Positions 1 to 5,924 of a stretch of DNA of 35,996 nt are shown here, piece by piece. This DNA comes from a virus. A program made the position numbers and the translations under genes. The notes under the pieces are model-generated. The model searched no databases. It saw nothing but the letters and a program-made list of their open reading frames with translations, and was not told the origin of the DNA. How positions within the stretch are numbered: position 1 is the first letter of the stretch; every line of letters begins with the position of its first letter. The stretch lies in the IMG/VR virus record IMGVR_UViG_3300035698_000161, positions 1 through 35,996 of that record. One strand, given 5' to 3'.

Positions 1-152
1 GTTTTGATACTACTCTATCACCAGAATATGAAACTTTAGAGCAATGCCGCACATCTGGCAATGCTTTGGCTGAGGCGGTAGATGAAGATTTTAAAATGCG
101 AGGTATTAATGCTTCATTACGTTGTGGCATAACTGACTATCAAAAGTTATAA
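1..152 (+). CDS. 3' end of an unknown late gene (partial)
   Basis: The frame starting at base 3 is open from the window edge to a TAA at 150-152 and encodes the last 49 residues of a protein. The visible part is mixed in charge, with two cysteines and no hydrophobic segment (it contains CRTSGNALAEAV and RGINASLRCG). I do not recognise the family. It ends 3 bases before the holin-like gene, so it is probably in the same late transcript, between the tail-fibre genes and the lysis and packaging genes. Its start lies outside the window. Confidence 0.6.
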   Translation, partial: FDTTLSPEYETLEQCRTSGNALAEAVDEDFKMRGINASLRCGITDYQKL

Positions 153-155
153 TAT

Positions 156-536
156 ATGGGTTGGTTCAATCTAATATCTCTTGCCTTTAAAGCAGGGAAT
201 CATATCTACGAGAATAGACAGAGAACAAAGATGTTAATGTCGGATGCTGCTATGAAGCATGCTGAAAAACAAGCTAGTGGAGAGTTAGAGTATAGTGGTA
301 AATTACTAGAAGCTAGACAAGCAGACTGGAAGGATGAGTTTATTTTAATATTACTGTCGCTTCCTATAGTATTATTAGCGTGGGCTGTTTTTAGTGATGA
401 CCCAGAAGCAATGGTTAAAATGAAGTTATTCTTTGAATACTTTTCTGAACTACCTTTTTGGTACCAAACAATATTTGTAGGAGTAGTGGCTTCCGTATAT
501 GGACTTAAAGCTACTGACCTAATTAAAAGAAAATGA
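156..536 (+). CDS. Holin-like small membrane protein
   Basis: A 126-residue protein with a polar, helical first half (about 1-60) and two hydrophobic segments at about 61-79 (FILILLSLPIVLLAWAVF) and 101-118, ending in a basic KRK tail. This matches the general build of phage holins and of the gene-transfer-agent type holin family, and the position just before the terminase genes matches T7 gene 17.5. The expected role is permeabilising the inner membrane so that the endolysin at 2839 reaches the wall. The next gene overlaps its stop by ATGA. The family is inferred from topology and context, not from a diagnostic motif. Confidence 0.6.
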   Translation: MGWFNLISLAFKAGNHIYENRQRTKMLMSDAAMKHAEKQASGELEYSGKLLEARQADWKDEFILILLSLPIVLLAWAVFSDDPEAMVKMKLFFEYFSELPFWYQTIFVGVVASVYGLKATDLIKRK

Positions 537-724
537 GTGAAAGATTAAGTCTCTTTATAAAGCAATCAGTTGCAGAAGAGTTAAGAGTATTTAAGAACAA
601 CATACTTCTTAAAAGCAGAAAAGAAGTAGACATTAATAAAGATGGTTCAGGTTACACTATTAAAGAAGGTGTAAACAAAGATAAAGTATTAGCACATATT
701 AAAGTTAATAAGAAAGAAATATAG
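533..724 (+). CDS. Small basic protein of unknown function
   Basis: 63 residues, rich in lysine, with no hydrophobic helix and no motif I recognise. Its ATG overlaps the stop of the holin-like gene (ATGA at 533-536), a typical sign of translational coupling. Lying between holin and terminase, where T7 carries lysis accessory genes (gp18.5/18.7 spanins lie nearby), it could be a lysis or packaging accessory, but nothing in the protein itself shows that. The sequence has no signal peptide or lipobox, which argues against an outer spanin. Confidence 0.6.
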   Translation: MSERLSLFIKQSVAEELRVFKNNILLKSRKEVDINKDGSGYTIKEGVNKDKVLAHIKVNKKEI

Positions 725-731
725 GAGAAAA

Positions 732-809
732 ATGGATAAACTTTGGAAAAAGATACTCAAGAAATTTGATATAGATAAAGAACTAAATCCTTTTATTTGG
801 ATTTTATAG
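732..809 (+). CDS. Very small ORF (25 aa) in the lysis/packaging cluster
   Basis: ATG at 732 is preceded by a good ribosome binding site (TAGGAG at 722-727). The 25-residue product starts MDKLWKKILKKF and ends in the hydrophobic run FIWIL. It is an amphipathic, lysine-rich peptide. The binding site and tight packing between neighbours support translation; the function is unknown. Confidence 0.45.
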   Translation: MDKLWKKILKKFDIDKELNPFIWIL

Positions 810-819
810 AGAAAACAGC

Positions 820-945
820 ATGTATAGAAAGTTTTTGGCATGGTTGTTGATGCTTGTTAGCAGGTTTGAAAACAAACTGTGGAGACGTTTATATGTGTGT
901 AATTTAAAAGGAACACCAAGAAAACGTAAACATTATGGAAAATAG
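820..945 (+). CDS. Small basic protein with a short hydrophobic N-terminus (41 aa)
   Basis: The ORF begins MYRKFLAWLLMLVSRF and becomes strongly basic at the C-terminus (GTPRKRKHYGK). The hydrophobic start could be a short membrane anchor, so a spanin-like or other lysis accessory role is conceivable but unproven. Its last 11 bases overlap the start of the terminase small subunit gene at 935, consistent with coupling. The upstream binding site (AGAGAAA) is weak. Confidence 0.4.
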   Translation: MYRKFLAWLLMLVSRFENKLWRRLYVCNLKGTPRKRKHYGK

Positions 946-1201
946 ACCAGTAGAAATGAAGGCATGCACATGTGGTGCAGAATACACTTCGTGTCAATGT
1001 AATAATCAATCCAACTTAGAAAAGATACTAAAAGAATTACCAGAGTTATTAGTTTCACATGCTTATCAAAAATTAAAATCAGGTCAAGATTTAACTGCTT
1101 CAGAAATGAAAGTATGTTTAGATGTATGTAAAGCTTATAGTTCTCCCAGCTTAACTAAAAAGCCTAACAACATTTTAGACAGCGTTCCATTTGATGAGTA
1201 A
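935..1201 (+). CDS. Terminase small subunit (T7 gp18-like)
   Basis: 88 residues, almost the size of T7 gp18 (89), directly before and overlapping the large terminase gene by 8 bases. The small subunit recognises the concatemer and recruits the motor during packaging. Residues 28-70 look helical (LEKILKELPELLVSHAYQKL, then a second amphipathic helix), as in small terminases. The N-terminus carries CxC-x6-CxC (C11, C13, C20, C22), an unusual feature that could bind a metal ion. The assignment rests on size, position and helical make-up; sequence identity to T7 gp18 is not obvious. Confidence 0.7.
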   Translation: MENRPVEMKACTCGAEYTSCQCNNQSNLEKILKELPELLVSHAYQKLKSGQDLTASEMKVCLDVCKAYSSPSLTKKPNNILDSVPFDE

Positions 1202-2831
1202 GATAAATAATTTTAAAAACTTTTTATACTTGTGTTGGAAACACCTAAACTTACCAGAGCCAACACCGATACAATACGATATAGCTGACTATCTACAGTC
1301 ACCGGAGAAACGCTTAGTAATAGAAGCATTTAGGGGTGTGGGTAAATCTTGGATTACTTCAGCATTTGTTTGTCATCAACTATTGATGAACCCACAAAGA
1401 AACATATTAGTAGTATCAGCAAGTAAATCAAGAGCAGATGACTTTAGTACATTTACACAGAGATTAATAGGTGAAATGCCTATGTTACAGCATTTAATAC
1501 CTCGAGCAGAACAAAGGAGTTCTAAGGTTAGCTTTGATGTAGCACCAGCGTTAGCTAGTCATGCCCCTTCAGTTAAATCTATGGGTATCACAGGCCAACT
1601 TACGGGCAGCAGAGCAGACTTAATTATTGCAGATGACGTAGAATCAGCTAATAACTCACAGACACAGTTAATGCGAGATAGATTAGGTGAAACAGTAAAA
1701 GAATTTGATGCAATTATTAAACCTAGTATTGGTAGGATTATATTTTTAGGAACACCACAGACAGAGATGTCTTTGTACAATGATTTAGAAGAGCGTGGTT
1801 TTAAGACTAGAATTTGGACAGCTTTATACCCTAGTAAAGCACAGTTAATTTCTTTTGGGCACAAGATAGCGCCCATGATTAATTCTGTTGAAGACCAAGA
1901 AGGCAACCCTACAGACCCTAAAAGATTTGATTCAGTAGATTTATTGGAGAGGATGTCTTCCTATGGTCGCTCTGGTTTTAACTTACAATTCATGTTGGAC
2001 ACTACGATGTCTGACTCTAATAGATACCCTCTTAAATTAAATGATTTAATAGTCTTATCCGGTTCTTCCACATGGAAGGAAGCGCCTGCTAAAGTACAAT
2101 GGGCTTCATCACCTGACCAAATTAAGGCCATAGACCCTGAAATACCCAACGTAGGGCTTAAGGGTGACTTATGGGTGTCTCCTATGTACACAAGCCCTGA
2201 ATACACGAAATTTGAGGGCTCTGTGATGGCTATAGACCCATCTGGGAGAGGAGAAGACAAGACAGCTTACTGTGTATTAAAGATGTTACATGGTGTATTG
2301 TATTTAACAGCTATTGGAGCATTAGATGGTGGTTACTCAGAAGATACTATGTCTGAATTATCCTATATTGCTAAGAGACAAGATGTTAACTATGTAGTTA
2401 TTGAGAGTAACTTTGGTGATGGGATGGCTACACAGCTATTAAAACCTGTAATGGCTAAGATTCACCCTTGTGAAATAGAGGAAGTAAGACACAATATACA
2501 GAAAGAAAAGCGTATTATTGATACTTTAGAGCCTATTATGAATAGCCACAAGCTAGTGGTAGATGATTTATTGATTAAAGAAGACTTTAAACTAGAGCCT
2601 GACCATCAGTTATTTAGACAGATGACAAGGATTACTAGGGATAAAGGAGCATTAAGACATGATGACCAAATTGATGCTTTAGCTATTGCTGCTAATTATT
2701 GGGTTACAAGGATGGATAGAGACCAGACCTTGTCTTATACACAACACAAAGAAGATTTACTTGATGCAGACCTTGAGAAATTCATGGAATCTGCTATTGG
2801 TAGAAAACCTAGAGAAGAAAGATTTATATAA
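1194..2831 (+). CDS. Terminase large subunit, ATPase/nuclease (T7 gp19-like)
   Basis: This is the packaging motor: it cuts concatemeric DNA and pumps it into the prohead. From ATG 1194 the protein has 545 residues (T7 gp19 has 586). The ATPase domain shows a Walker A motif FRGVGKSW at about 46-53 and a Walker B LIIADDVE at 143-150. The nuclease domain shows AIDPSGRGED at about 346-355, VIESNFGDG at 402-410 and the late acidic motif HDDQIDALA at 489-497. A TTG at 1191 is a possible alternative start, but ATG 1194 is preferred. It is coupled to the small subunit gene by overlap. Confidence 0.95.
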   Translation: MSKINNFKNFLYLCWKHLNLPEPTPIQYDIADYLQSPEKRLVIEAFRGVGKSWITSAFVCHQLLMNPQRNILVVSASKSRADDFSTFTQRLIGEMPMLQHLIPRAEQRSSKVSFDVAPALASHAPSVKSMGITGQLTGSRADLIIADDVESANNSQTQLMRDRLGETVKEFDAIIKPSIGRIIFLGTPQTEMSLYNDLEERGFKTRIWTALYPSKAQLISFGHKIAPMINSVEDQEGNPTDPKRFDSVDLLERMSSYGRSGFNLQFMLDTTMSDSNRYPLKLNDLIVLSGSSTWKEAPAKVQWASSPDQIKAIDPEIPNVGLKGDLWVSPMYTSPEYTKFEGSVMAIDPSGRGEDKTAYCVLKMLHGVLYLTAIGALDGGYSEDTMSELSYIAKRQDVNYVVIESNFGDGMATQLLKPVMAKIHPCEIEEVRHNIQKEKRIIDTLEPIMNSHKLVVDDLLIKEDFKLEPDHQLFRQMTRITRDKGALRHDDQIDALAIAANYWVTRMDRDQTLSYTQHKEDLLDADLEKFMESAIGRKPREERFI

Positions 2832-2838
2832 TACTTAT

Positions 2839-3348
2839 ATGGAAATACTTAAACAATACCCTTGGCTTGAAAAAGCTTACAACAGAACTAAAAAGAATGA
2901 AGGATTTATTCTTATTCCTAGACAAGTTAAATATACTCAAAAAGATGGTAAAGAAATTGTTGAAAAGTTTACTACAGGTGGACATGGGCATAAAATGGCA
3001 ACCGGAGATAATGAGTGGGAACAAGTGTATAAAAGTGGAGGGACAGCAGGGTTGACACAGTATTGGGAACAAAAATATGATGAAGACTTTGGGGAAAAAG
3101 CTGTAAAGGCACTTAAGCTATTAGATATGAATAAAGTCAACACTGACGCTGCTGGAATAATTGTGGAAATGGCACTCCAAATAGGAGTTAAGGGAGTTAG
3201 CAAATTTACAGAAACTCTTAAACATATTAACAAGGGACACTATAAGGAAGCTTCAAGTGAAATGCTAAAGAGTGAATGGGCAAACCAAACATATCCTAGG
3301 GCTATAAGGTTGTCTGACCTTATGTATTCTATTAATGATACGCAATAA
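2839..3348 (+). CDS. Endolysin, T4-lysozyme-like glycoside hydrolase
   Basis: A 169-residue peptidoglycan hydrolase related to T4 lysozyme (GH24 type). The N-terminal NEGF (E21) matches the catalytic Glu region DEGL of T4 lysozyme, GGHGHKM at about 47-53 matches its GIGHLLT segment, and the C-terminal half contains the typical pattern GVKGVSKF...LKHINKGHYKEA...SEWANQTYPRA. The reading frame is open upstream into the terminase gene, but ATG 2839, 7 bases after the terminase stop, is the sensible start because it places E21 where the fold needs it. It is the last late gene before the non-coding junction, so it likely works with the holin-like protein at 156. Confidence 0.85.
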   Translation: MEILKQYPWLEKAYNRTKKNEGFILIPRQVKYTQKDGKEIVEKFTTGGHGHKMATGDNEWEQVYKSGGTAGLTQYWEQKYDEDFGEKAVKALKLLDMNKVNTDAAGIIVEMALQIGVKGVSKFTETLKHINKGHYKEASSEMLKSEWANQTYPRAIRLSDLMYSINDTQ

Positions 3349-3571
3349 GCATATATCTACAGAATATTTATAAGAAAAATCTGAGGGGGTATATCGTCAA
3401 TACGAAATAACAGTTTCCCCCTAGCATCCCTCGTTTTACCACCAAAAAGACACCACTTGTAAAGCATAATGGTAAACTTTTGGCTACTATATAGGGACGT
3501 TTCTAAGGGGTGGCCACGGGTGAGACTAAAGGACAGTATTAGGGTGGGTCGTTTGGTATCTTTAGGGTTGT

Positions 3572-3593
3572 GTCTGAACTAGACTGTTTTTTT
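3572..3593 (+). terminator. Weak intrinsic-terminator-like hairpin
   Basis: GTCT (3572-3575) can pair with AGAC (3581-3584) around a 5-base loop, followed after TG by seven T residues. The stem has only four pairs, so termination would be inefficient. It is the first T-tract hairpin downstream of the endolysin gene. Confidence 0.25.
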
Positions 3594-3630
3594 ACTTTAA
3601 GCATTCATTCATATCTATCCGGCGCAACCG

Positions 3631-3718
3631 CGGGACACACAGGCCACACACAGGGGACACACAGGCCACACACAGGGGACACACAGGCCACACACAGGGG
3701 ACACACAGGCCACACACC
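3631..3718. repeat. Tandem 22-bp repeat, 4 copies, built from two 11-bp halves
   Basis: Four head-to-tail 22-bp units start at 3631, 3653, 3675 and 3697. Each is GGGGACACACA followed by GGCCACACACA; the first and last copies each differ by one base at the outer edge. The two halves are themselves variants of one 11-mer, giving eight 11-bp steps, close to one helical turn each. The 22-bp length is not a multiple of three, so this is not coding sequence. Confidence 0.95.
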
Positions 3719-3798
3719 TAAACACACCTAGGCATTCATTGCATTCACATGCATTTACTACATGTAGTGGGTCGGACAGATAGTCATACCCTATATAG

Positions 3799-3815
3799 TA
3801 AAGTACCCGTATTAG
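3799..3815 (+). promoter_or_regulatory. Phage RNA polymerase promoter motif A (terminal region)
   Basis: TAAAGTACCCGTATTAG, one of the best copies of the 17-bp motif found before several operons. It lies between the two repeat fields of the junction, about 280 bases before the first small ORF. T7 has comparable promoters at its genome ends (phiOL and phiOR) linked to replication, and this copy may be the equivalent. Confidence 0.7.
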
Positions 3816-3832
3816 TGAAACCCTTGTCACTA

Positions 3833-4055
3833 GTGTATATACTAAGGTAACTAAGGGGACTAAGGTTACTTAGGTGTAACTAAGGGGACTAAGGTTACTA
3901 GGGTGTAACTCTGTATAATTATACTTATTAGTATAATGATAAAGAATATATACTAAGGTTACTAAGGTCATACCTAGGTTACTTAGGTGTAACTAAAGGG
4001 ACTAAGGGGACTAAGGGGACTAAGGGGACTAAGGGTGTAACTAGTATATATACAC
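3833..4055. repeat. ACTAAGG repeat field (T7 SRL/SRR-like), flanked by inverted repeats
   Basis: Two related blocks, about 3838-3910 and 3948-4046, consist of diverged copies of ACTAAGGTTACT, TTAGGTGTAACT and ACTAAGGGG. In the second block a 9-bp unit GGGGACTAA is repeated perfectly at 4006, 4015 and 4024, with partial copies on either side. The field is bounded by GTGTATATACTA (3833-3844) and the near-inverse TAGTATATATACAC (4042-4055). T7 carries arrays of a short CCTAAAG-type repeat beside its terminal repeats, and this field resembles them in position and in the CTAA-G core. Confidence 0.85.
3918..3937. repeat. AT-rich inverted repeat between the repeat blocks
   Basis: ATTATAC (3918-3924) and GTATAAT (3931-3937) are perfect inverse copies around a 6-base loop. 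The element sits between the two ACTAAGG blocks. It could be a binding or unwinding element; no function is shown. Confidence 0.5.
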
Positions 4056-4090
4056 TTATAAAACATACAACTTATATGGATTAATGTAAT

Positions 4091-4204
4091 ATGAATAAAG
4101 AAGATATTATTTTTAAAGTGTTGGTTATATTTTTAATGATTGATATTTTATTATTATCAATTATTGGTATATCTTTTATACTTAATAAAACAGGCATATT
4201 ATAG
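4091..4204 (+). CDS. Possible 37-aa single-span membrane protein
   Basis: The ORF encodes 37 residues, beginning MNKEDIIFKVLVIFLM, with one long hydrophobic stretch (about 8-31) and the tail NKTGIL. It is the first ORF after the repeat-rich junction. The ribosome binding site is poor (GGATT at 4079), and the last codons form the 5' arm of the terminator at 4187. I regard it as plausible because of the clean transmembrane pattern, but it could be spurious. No family recognised. Confidence 0.4.
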   Translation: MNKEDIIFKVLVIFLMIDILLLSIIGISFILNKTGIL

Positions 4205-4236
4205 ACTTTTGAGTGTATGGTTATGCCTGTTTTTTT
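4187..4236 (+). terminator. Intrinsic terminator between the junction and the early operon
   Basis: AAAACAGGCATA (4187-4198) pairs perfectly with TATGCCTGTTTT (4222-4233), a 12-bp stem with a 23-base loop, and the T-run continues to 4236. It would stop transcripts coming from the terminal region before the early promoter at 4261. Confidence 0.7.
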
Positions 4237-4260
4237 ATTTTATTTAATTACAAATAAGTG

Positions 4261-4289
4261 TTGACATAAGTAAACACATATGATTTAAG
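4261..4289 (+). promoter_or_regulatory. Candidate host sigma-70 early promoter
   Basis: A perfect -35 box TTGACA (4261-4266) is followed after 17 bases by TTTAAG (4284-4289), a 4/6 match to the -10 box. It lies 25 bases after the terminator and before all recognisable early genes, the position of the T7 A1-A3 promoters that host RNA polymerase uses first. Confidence 0.5.
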
Positions 4290-4333
4290 GGGGTAAGTCT
4301 CATTTTTGTTTATTTTTACAGACTTTAAATCAT
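4280..4333 (+). other. Long hairpin in the early leader
   Basis: ATGATTTAA (4280-4288) pairs with TTAAATCAT (4325-4333), and AAGTCT (4295-4300) with AGACTT (4320-4325), sharing one base and leaving a bulge GGGGGT on the 5' side. The hairpin overlaps the likely start point of the 4261 promoter, so part or all of it would be at the 5' end of the early RNA. There is no following T-run, so it is not a terminator. The remaining gene-free bases up to 4462 show nothing else I can name. Confidence 0.45.
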
Positions 4334-4462
4334 ACAAAAATATAGTGCCACCTCACTCGGTTTTAATACCTTGGCGATAGTTTCTAAGAGAATGGACAAC
4401 CCACAAAAAAGACACCAGCGGGCTAGGTGAATGCAATAAGTGCACAGTAGCTGTTAAGGGTG

Positions 4463-4520
4463 TGTTTGTATCATGTTTTATACATGACTGATGAGCTTAC
4501 AGCATAGAGCGAAACGAACA
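4463..4520 (+). ncRNA. Type III hammerhead ribozyme
   Basis: All elements of the hammerhead consensus are present. Stem III is TGTTTGT (4463-4469) with ACGAACA (4514-4520), 7 pairs including one G-U. The cleavage base is A4470 (GTA). Stem I is TCATGT (4471-4476) with ACATGA (4482-4487) around a 5-base loop. The core is CTGATGA at 4488-4494. Stem II is GCTT (4495-4498) with GAGC (4507-4510), followed by GAA at 4511-4513. Cleavage is predicted between 4470 and 4471. The ribosome binding site AAGGAG of the next gene begins at the very next base (4521). Confidence 0.9.
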
Positions 4521-4533
4521 AAGGAGTATAATT

Positions 4534-4698
4534 ATGCAAGTAAATAATGCAGTACAAAACAGACTAAGAAGAGCAACCGTTGAAGCTTTTGCAGATGCAC
4601 AGGCCAAAAAAGAATACTTTGAAGCATATGCAAAAGAGAAGAACAAAGTTAAAAGGATAGAAATGTTACGAGAAGCAATCAAAGAAGGGTGGTTATAA
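4534..4698 (+). CDS. Small early protein, charged helix (54 aa)
   Basis: ATG at 4534 follows an AAGGAG site (4521-4526) that abuts the hammerhead ribozyme. The 54-residue product is highly charged and looks like one long helix (RRATVEAFADAQAKKEYFEA, then KEKNKVKRIEMLREAIKEG). No family recognised. As the first well-supported early gene it may act on the host, as T7 gp0.3 and neighbours do, but this is only positional inference. Confidence 0.65.
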   Translation: MQVNNAVQNRLRRATVEAFADAQAKKEYFEAYAKEKNKVKRIEMLREAIKEGWL

Positions 4699-4725
4699 AT
4701 ATATGACTAAATACAAATAAAAACA

Positions 4726-4920
4726 ATGGTAAAAATGATATTTCTTTTATTAATCTTGACTAGCTGTGCTTTAAAACCTCAGATTTTTGAAAGAGACTAC
4801 GATATGTCTTGCGACAGTAAAGGAAGCTTATATTATAAAAATAGCCAAGTAACTAAAAACTGGACATCTCATTTTGTAAAAGAAGAAGGAATTATTCACA
4901 AGTATTATTGTGAACAATAA
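4726..4920 (+). CDS. Small early lipoprotein
   Basis: 64 residues (or 61 if ATG 4735 is used). The N-terminus MVKMIFLLLILTSC is a lipoprotein signal: a positive residue, a hydrophobic core, then the lipobox LTSC with the lipidated cysteine at C14. The mature part is about 50 residues with two further cysteines (C29 and C62), which could form a disulfide. The protein should therefore sit in the cell envelope, facing the periplasm or outer surface. Phages such as T5 encode early lipoproteins that block superinfection, and that is my leading guess here. No ribosome binding site is clear for either start. Confidence 0.65.
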   Translation: MVKMIFLLLILTSCALKPQIFERDYDMSCDSKGSLYYKNSQVTKNWTSHFVKEEGIIHKYYCEQ

Positions 4921-4936
4921 ACAGGAAGGATAAACA

Positions 4937-5311
4937 ATGATAATATGCAAATTACATTTACCACTAAAAGACAATAAAGGCACAGAGTTGACCGAGGTAC
5001 ACGCTGAACTAAAAACAGAAATTATTAAAATGTTTAATGGCTGTACCGTGGTGACCGGTCAAGGTGTATGGATGGACAACGGTAAAGTCTACGATGAGCC
5101 CGTAGCTATCTATGAGATTGCAACGTGGGGCGCAAAATATAGAATAAGTGAATTTGTAAAGATTGCGCACAAATTTGCTGTCATGTCTAATCAACTAGCA
5201 GTCTATTACACTGTAGACAACCGTGCATTTATAGACGACATCACAGTTATGAAAAACAATTTAAAAACTTATAACATAATAGCCCGCTCAAGTGCTTCAA
5301 GGCCTTGTTAA
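4937..5311 (+). CDS. Early protein of unknown function (124 aa)
   Basis: A well-formed gene with an AGGAAGGA binding site ahead of ATG 4937. The 124-residue product is soluble, with alternating strands and helices; a conserved-looking core reads TGQGVWMDNGKVYDEPVAIY. I do not recognise the family. It lies between the lipoprotein gene and the first type I hammerhead ribozyme, so after self-cleavage it would be the last gene on its mRNA fragment. Confidence 0.75.
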   Translation: MIICKLHLPLKDNKGTELTEVHAELKTEIIKMFNGCTVVTGQGVWMDNGKVYDEPVAIYEIATWGAKYRISEFVKIAHKFAVMSNQLAVYYTVDNRAFIDDITVMKNNLKTYNIIARSSASRPC

Positions 5312-5347
5312 AACTATAATAGTAAATGCAATGAATGCATAAGTTAA

Positions 5348-5414
5348 AATAACACTGATGAGACTTTTAAAGTCGAAACTAAGCGCATATTGTTATTGTG
5401 CTTAGTATGTTATT
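5348..5414 (+). ncRNA. Type I hammerhead ribozyme, copy 1
   Basis: Stem I (open end) is AATAACA (5348-5354) with TGTTATT (5408-5414), 7 pairs. The core CTGATGA is at 5355-5361. Stem II is GACTT (5362-5366) with AAGTC (5370-5374), then GAA at 5375-5377. Stem III is ACTAAGCGCA (5378-5387) with TGTGCTTAGT (5397-5406), 10 pairs with one wobble. The cleavage base is A5407 (GTA), so cleavage falls between 5407 and 5408, 38 bases before the ATG at 5446. Confidence 0.93.
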
Positions 5415-5445
5415 ATTTCAACCATAAACAAAAGGATAAAACTAC

Positions 5446-5835
5446 ATGGACACATTTGACCAACCCTTGCAAATCAGCACATATGCAAGGGGCGCGAACA
5501 ATCAACAAATATACGTTGAAGCTTTAAACATAACTTTTTATATGAGTTATAAAACTTTAGTAGCCTTTGAAAGTCCTAGTATAGGCCTTGTCGTGCTAGA
5601 TATTAAGACATCCAGCACAACCCTAGCACACCTTGGCGCTATAGAGGGACGCGCTAAGACTTTAACGGCGCGCGTGAACTCAAATACTTTTTATGATAAG
5701 TATAATGAAGCGATGAATTTTCACCGTGACATACTTGTTTTAAGAGCTAACACTGCTAAAGAAAACAAAGACAAAACAATGAGAGACAAAGCCTACGCTA
5801 GAAGACTTGAGTTGAATTCCAGCAACTGCCATTAA
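5446..5835 (+). CDS. Early protein of unknown function (129 aa)
   Basis: 129 residues with AAAGGA at 5431-5436 upstream. The first 65 residues look beta-rich (ISTYARGANNQQIYVEALN, then MSYKTLVAFESP), followed by a charged helical tail (RANTAKENKDKTMRDKAYAR). The pattern of a strand followed by a Y-T-x-V-A-F motif faintly recalls small phage proteins of the DUF8033 kind, but I am not confident. Its mRNA leader would begin at the hammerhead cleavage point 5408 and is nearly identical to the leader of the gene at 6032. Confidence 0.7.
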   Translation: MDTFDQPLQISTYARGANNQQIYVEALNITFYMSYKTLVAFESPSIGLVVLDIKTSSTTLAHLGAIEGRAKTLTARVNSNTFYDKYNEAMNFHRDILVLRANTAKENKDKTMRDKAYARRLELNSSNCH

Positions 5836-5855
5836 ACCCTAAACAAAGGAGACTT

Positions 5856-5924
5856 ATGTTGACAATAGTAATAGCACTAGCTATTTTTAATTTGATTTTA
5901 ATTAGTCAAACAGCAACACAGTAA
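5856..5924 (+). CDS. Tiny hydrophobic peptide (22 aa)
   Basis: ATG at 5856 has a strong AAAGGAG site (5845-5851). The peptide starts MLTIVIALAIFNLILISQ and is nearly all hydrophobic, a single membrane span. Its stop codon (5922-5924) lies inside the 5' arm of the second type I hammerhead, so ribosomes ending here would cover the ribozyme. The first codons also contain TTGACA (5859-5864) with TATTTT 17 bases later, a possible host promoter. Function unknown. Confidence 0.45.
   Translation: MLTIVIALAIFNLILISQTATQ

Larger units (their letters stand above)
3349..4090. other. Gene-free late/early junction; likely site of the genome's terminal repeat
   Basis: 742 bases without a credible gene on either strand. 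In T7-like phages the late operon ends and the early operon begins at the physical ends of the linear genome, so a collapsed direct terminal repeat is expected here. The stretch holds a G5/C5 inverted repeat (3384-3389 with 3417-3422), a weak terminator-like hairpin, 22-bp tandem repeats, a phage promoter motif and an ACTAAGG repeat field, each listed separately. Exact end positions cannot be read from the sequence. Confidence 0.6.

Noticed and set aside
2686-2838. N-terminal extension of the endolysin upstream of 2839
   Set aside because: It overlaps the terminase gene in another frame and adds sequence with no counterpart in lysozymes.
3381-3409. CTGAGGG...GAAA near 3381 as a fourth hammerhead
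   Set aside because: The core is CTGAGGG rather than CTGANGA, and stems I and III do not form around it.
3435-3483. Possible pseudoknot: TTTACCA/TGGTAAA interleaved with CCAAAAG/CTTTTGG
   Set aside because: The pairings are short and AT-rich with no supporting context, so chance is likely.
3615-3830. Open minus-strand frame with a cysteine/valine-rich repeat protein
   Set aside because: It is only the translation of the 22-bp tandem repeats; the unit is not a multiple of three, and no ribosome binding site or neighbour on that strand supports it.
3914-3919. TATAAT in the repeat region as a host -10 box
   Set aside because: No acceptable -35 box lies 16-18 bases upstream, and the motif is part of the AT-rich inverted repeat.
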